In this document: positions 63,034 through 64,000 of the stretch, one piece after another | Layout of the letters: every line of letters starts with the position of its first letter | Position numbering within the stretch: the first letter of the stretch is position 1 | Origin: an uncultured Clostridia bacterium | Lineage (GTDB): Bacteria; Bacillota; Clostridia; TANB77; CAG-508 | Assembly (NCBI GenBank): GCA_944386325.1 | Contig: CALXAP010000006.1 | Location: 1-64,000 of the forward strand | Direction of reading: 5' to 3' | DNA: 64,000 bases | Notes under the pieces: generated by a model | Seen by the model: the letters and a program-made list of their open reading frames with translations, nothing else | Told to the model about the DNA's origin: nothing | Databases searched by the model: none | Program-made: the position numbers and the translations under genes

Positions 63034-64000
63034 TTATTTTCTCAATTCTGCTCCTAATTCATCTTCTAAAGCTTTGATTATATTCTCCATTACTTCTGAT
63101 ATTTCTTCATCATTTAAAGTTCTATCTTTTGCTCTAAATTTAAGTGCATATGCTACACTTTTTTTGTTATTCCCTATTTTTTCATTTCTATATATATCAA
63201 ATAAAACTACATCTTCCAATATTTTTTTAGCTTTTGATCTAATAATTTTTTCTATCTTCAATACTTCTATTTTCTCATCTACTAAAATAGCAATATCTCT
63301 TTCAACAGCTGGATATTTAGGAATAGGTGTATATTTTTTTTCTTTTTTACTATATTTTTCTAATTTTTTCATATTTATTTCTGCTATATAAACTTTATCT
63401 AAGACATCATAATTTTCTTGCACAATTGGATGAATTTGCCCTAGTATTATTATTGGATCATTTCCAATTTTTATAATAGCTGTTTTTCCTGGATGATAAC
63501 TCTTATTTTCGCTATATTTTGATATATCATATCTATTTAAATTAACTGTTTCTAATACATTTTCAACTATCCCTTTTAATATATAAAATTTTTCTTCTTT
63601 TCCTGTTATTGCAATAGTTAATATTTGCTCTTCATCAGGTAATTCATTATTTTCTATATTTGATTTATTTCTATATACTTTTGCATATTCAAACAATTTT
63701 AAATTATTATTTTTCTTTGCATAATTAGATGAAATTGTTTTCATCATTGTTGGAATAACAGATGTTTTCATTATTGAATAATCTTCACTTATAGGATTTC
63801 TTATTTTTATAATTTCCTTATATAAGTCACTGTCTTCTAATATATTGCTCTTTGTAAGCTCTTCTGGATTAATAAATCCATAAGTATATATTTCAGAAAA
63901 TCCTTTATTAACTAACATATTTTTTATATTGTCTTCCATTTTTTGATATATAGATTTTCCACCTACAGTATTTCCAGAATTATCTAAATTACTTTCCAAT
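63034..64000 (-). CDS. pheT: Phenylalanine-tRNA ligase beta subunit, C-terminal part (5' end outside window)
   Basis: About 322 residues are visible from the window edge to the stop at 63034. The B5/core and the C-terminal ferredoxin-fold anticodon-binding domain (FDX-ACB) are present: Y-T-P-I-P-K-Y-P-A-V-E-R-D-I-A-I-L-V-D, V-V-L-F-D-I-Y-R and A-L-K-F-R-A-K-D-R-T-L-N-D-E-E-I are characteristic. The synthetase charges tRNA-Phe as an alpha2-beta2 enzyme. It remains open at base 64000. Confidence 0.95.
   Translation of the reverse strand, partial: LESNLDNSGNTVGGKSIYQKMEDNIKNMLVNKGFSEIYTYGFINPEELTKSNILEDSDLYKEIIKIRNPISEDYSIMKTSVIPTMMKTISSNYAKKNNNLKLFEYAKVYRNKSNIENNELPDEEQILTIAITGKEEKFYILKGIVENVLETVNLNRYDISKYSENKSYHPGKTAIIKIGNDPIIILGQIHPIVQENYDVLDKVYIAEINMKKLEKYSKKEKKYTPIPKYPAVERDIAILVDEKIEVLKIEKIIRSKAKKILEDVVLFDIYRNEKIGNNKKSVAYALKFRAKDRTLNDEEISEVMENIIKALEDELGAELRK

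Noticed and set aside
1-64000. CRISPR arrays, rRNA or tRNA genes
   Set aside because: No regularly spaced direct repeats and no tRNA-like T-arm motif were seen by eye.

Overview
The window is a very AT-rich (by eye roughly a quarter G+C) chromosomal segment of an endospore-forming member of the Clostridia. Low G+C, strong GGAGG ribosome-binding sites and a large sporulation and germination gene set (yabG, veg, sipL, yunB, spoIVA, a gerK-type operon, bofA, spoVAC/D/E) support this. There is also a secretin-less type IV pilus cluster and an AgrBD peptide-signalling pair. I infer an uncultured gut-type clostridial lineage; species cannot be named from the sequence. Most genes lie on the minus strand. 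No rRNA, tRNA or CRISPR array was seen.

Layout. 1-2.5 kb: tail of a tyrosine recombinase, then RNase J with a long leader. 2.5-3.8 kb: infC-rpmI-rplT with an attenuator-like leader and an apparent AUA start for infC. 3.8-5.3 kb: a small accessory patch with two unknown genes and a RelB/ParE-like toxin-antitoxin pair. 5.5-7.2 kb: rplM-rpsI and a TetR regulator. 7.2-17.8 kb: sporulation genes yabG, veg, sipL, yunB and spoIVA, interspersed with a GNAT acetyltransferase behind a structured leader, a glucosaminidase, an MBL-fold hydrolase and an Ig-like membrane protein. 18.1-22.4 kb: plus-strand germinant receptor operon with a fourth, tiny two-helix membrane protein. 22.7-24.6 kb: an unrecognised coiled-coil protein with an HELWH zinc motif. 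24.9-33.4 kb: a long minus-strand series rpiB, a frameshifted WecA/TagO-type transferase, topB, a WalRK-like two-component system, lepB, holB, ricT and a ferredoxin. 33.5-39.9 kb: an unknown protein, rpsT, gatCAB and agrBD. 40-46 kb: uvrC, a small membrane protein, ispH, two rRNA-modification-type enzymes and a beta-CASP nuclease. 46.4-48.8 kb: glmS, bofA and yaaL. 48.9-57.8 kb: type IV pilus operon. 58-64 kb: a dodecin plus spoVA operon, then trxA, secG, truA, cdaA, a micro-ORF and the end of pheT.

Main joint themes. SipL and SpoIVA, partners in coat/cortex morphogenesis, are both here, with YabG, which processes coat proteins. The SpoVA channel and the Ger receptor provide DPA transport and germinant sensing. 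The pilus cluster runs from a fused PilM-PilN protein to PilC in one direction and has its own prepilin peptidase and both ATPases.

The most notable non-coding features are: a four-copy intergenic hairpin repeat with core GGGCGAACACTGTTCGCCC; related leaders in front of spoIVA and gatC; a promoter-to-terminator structured RNA ahead of the GNAT gene; and leaders ahead of infC, rplM and rnj.
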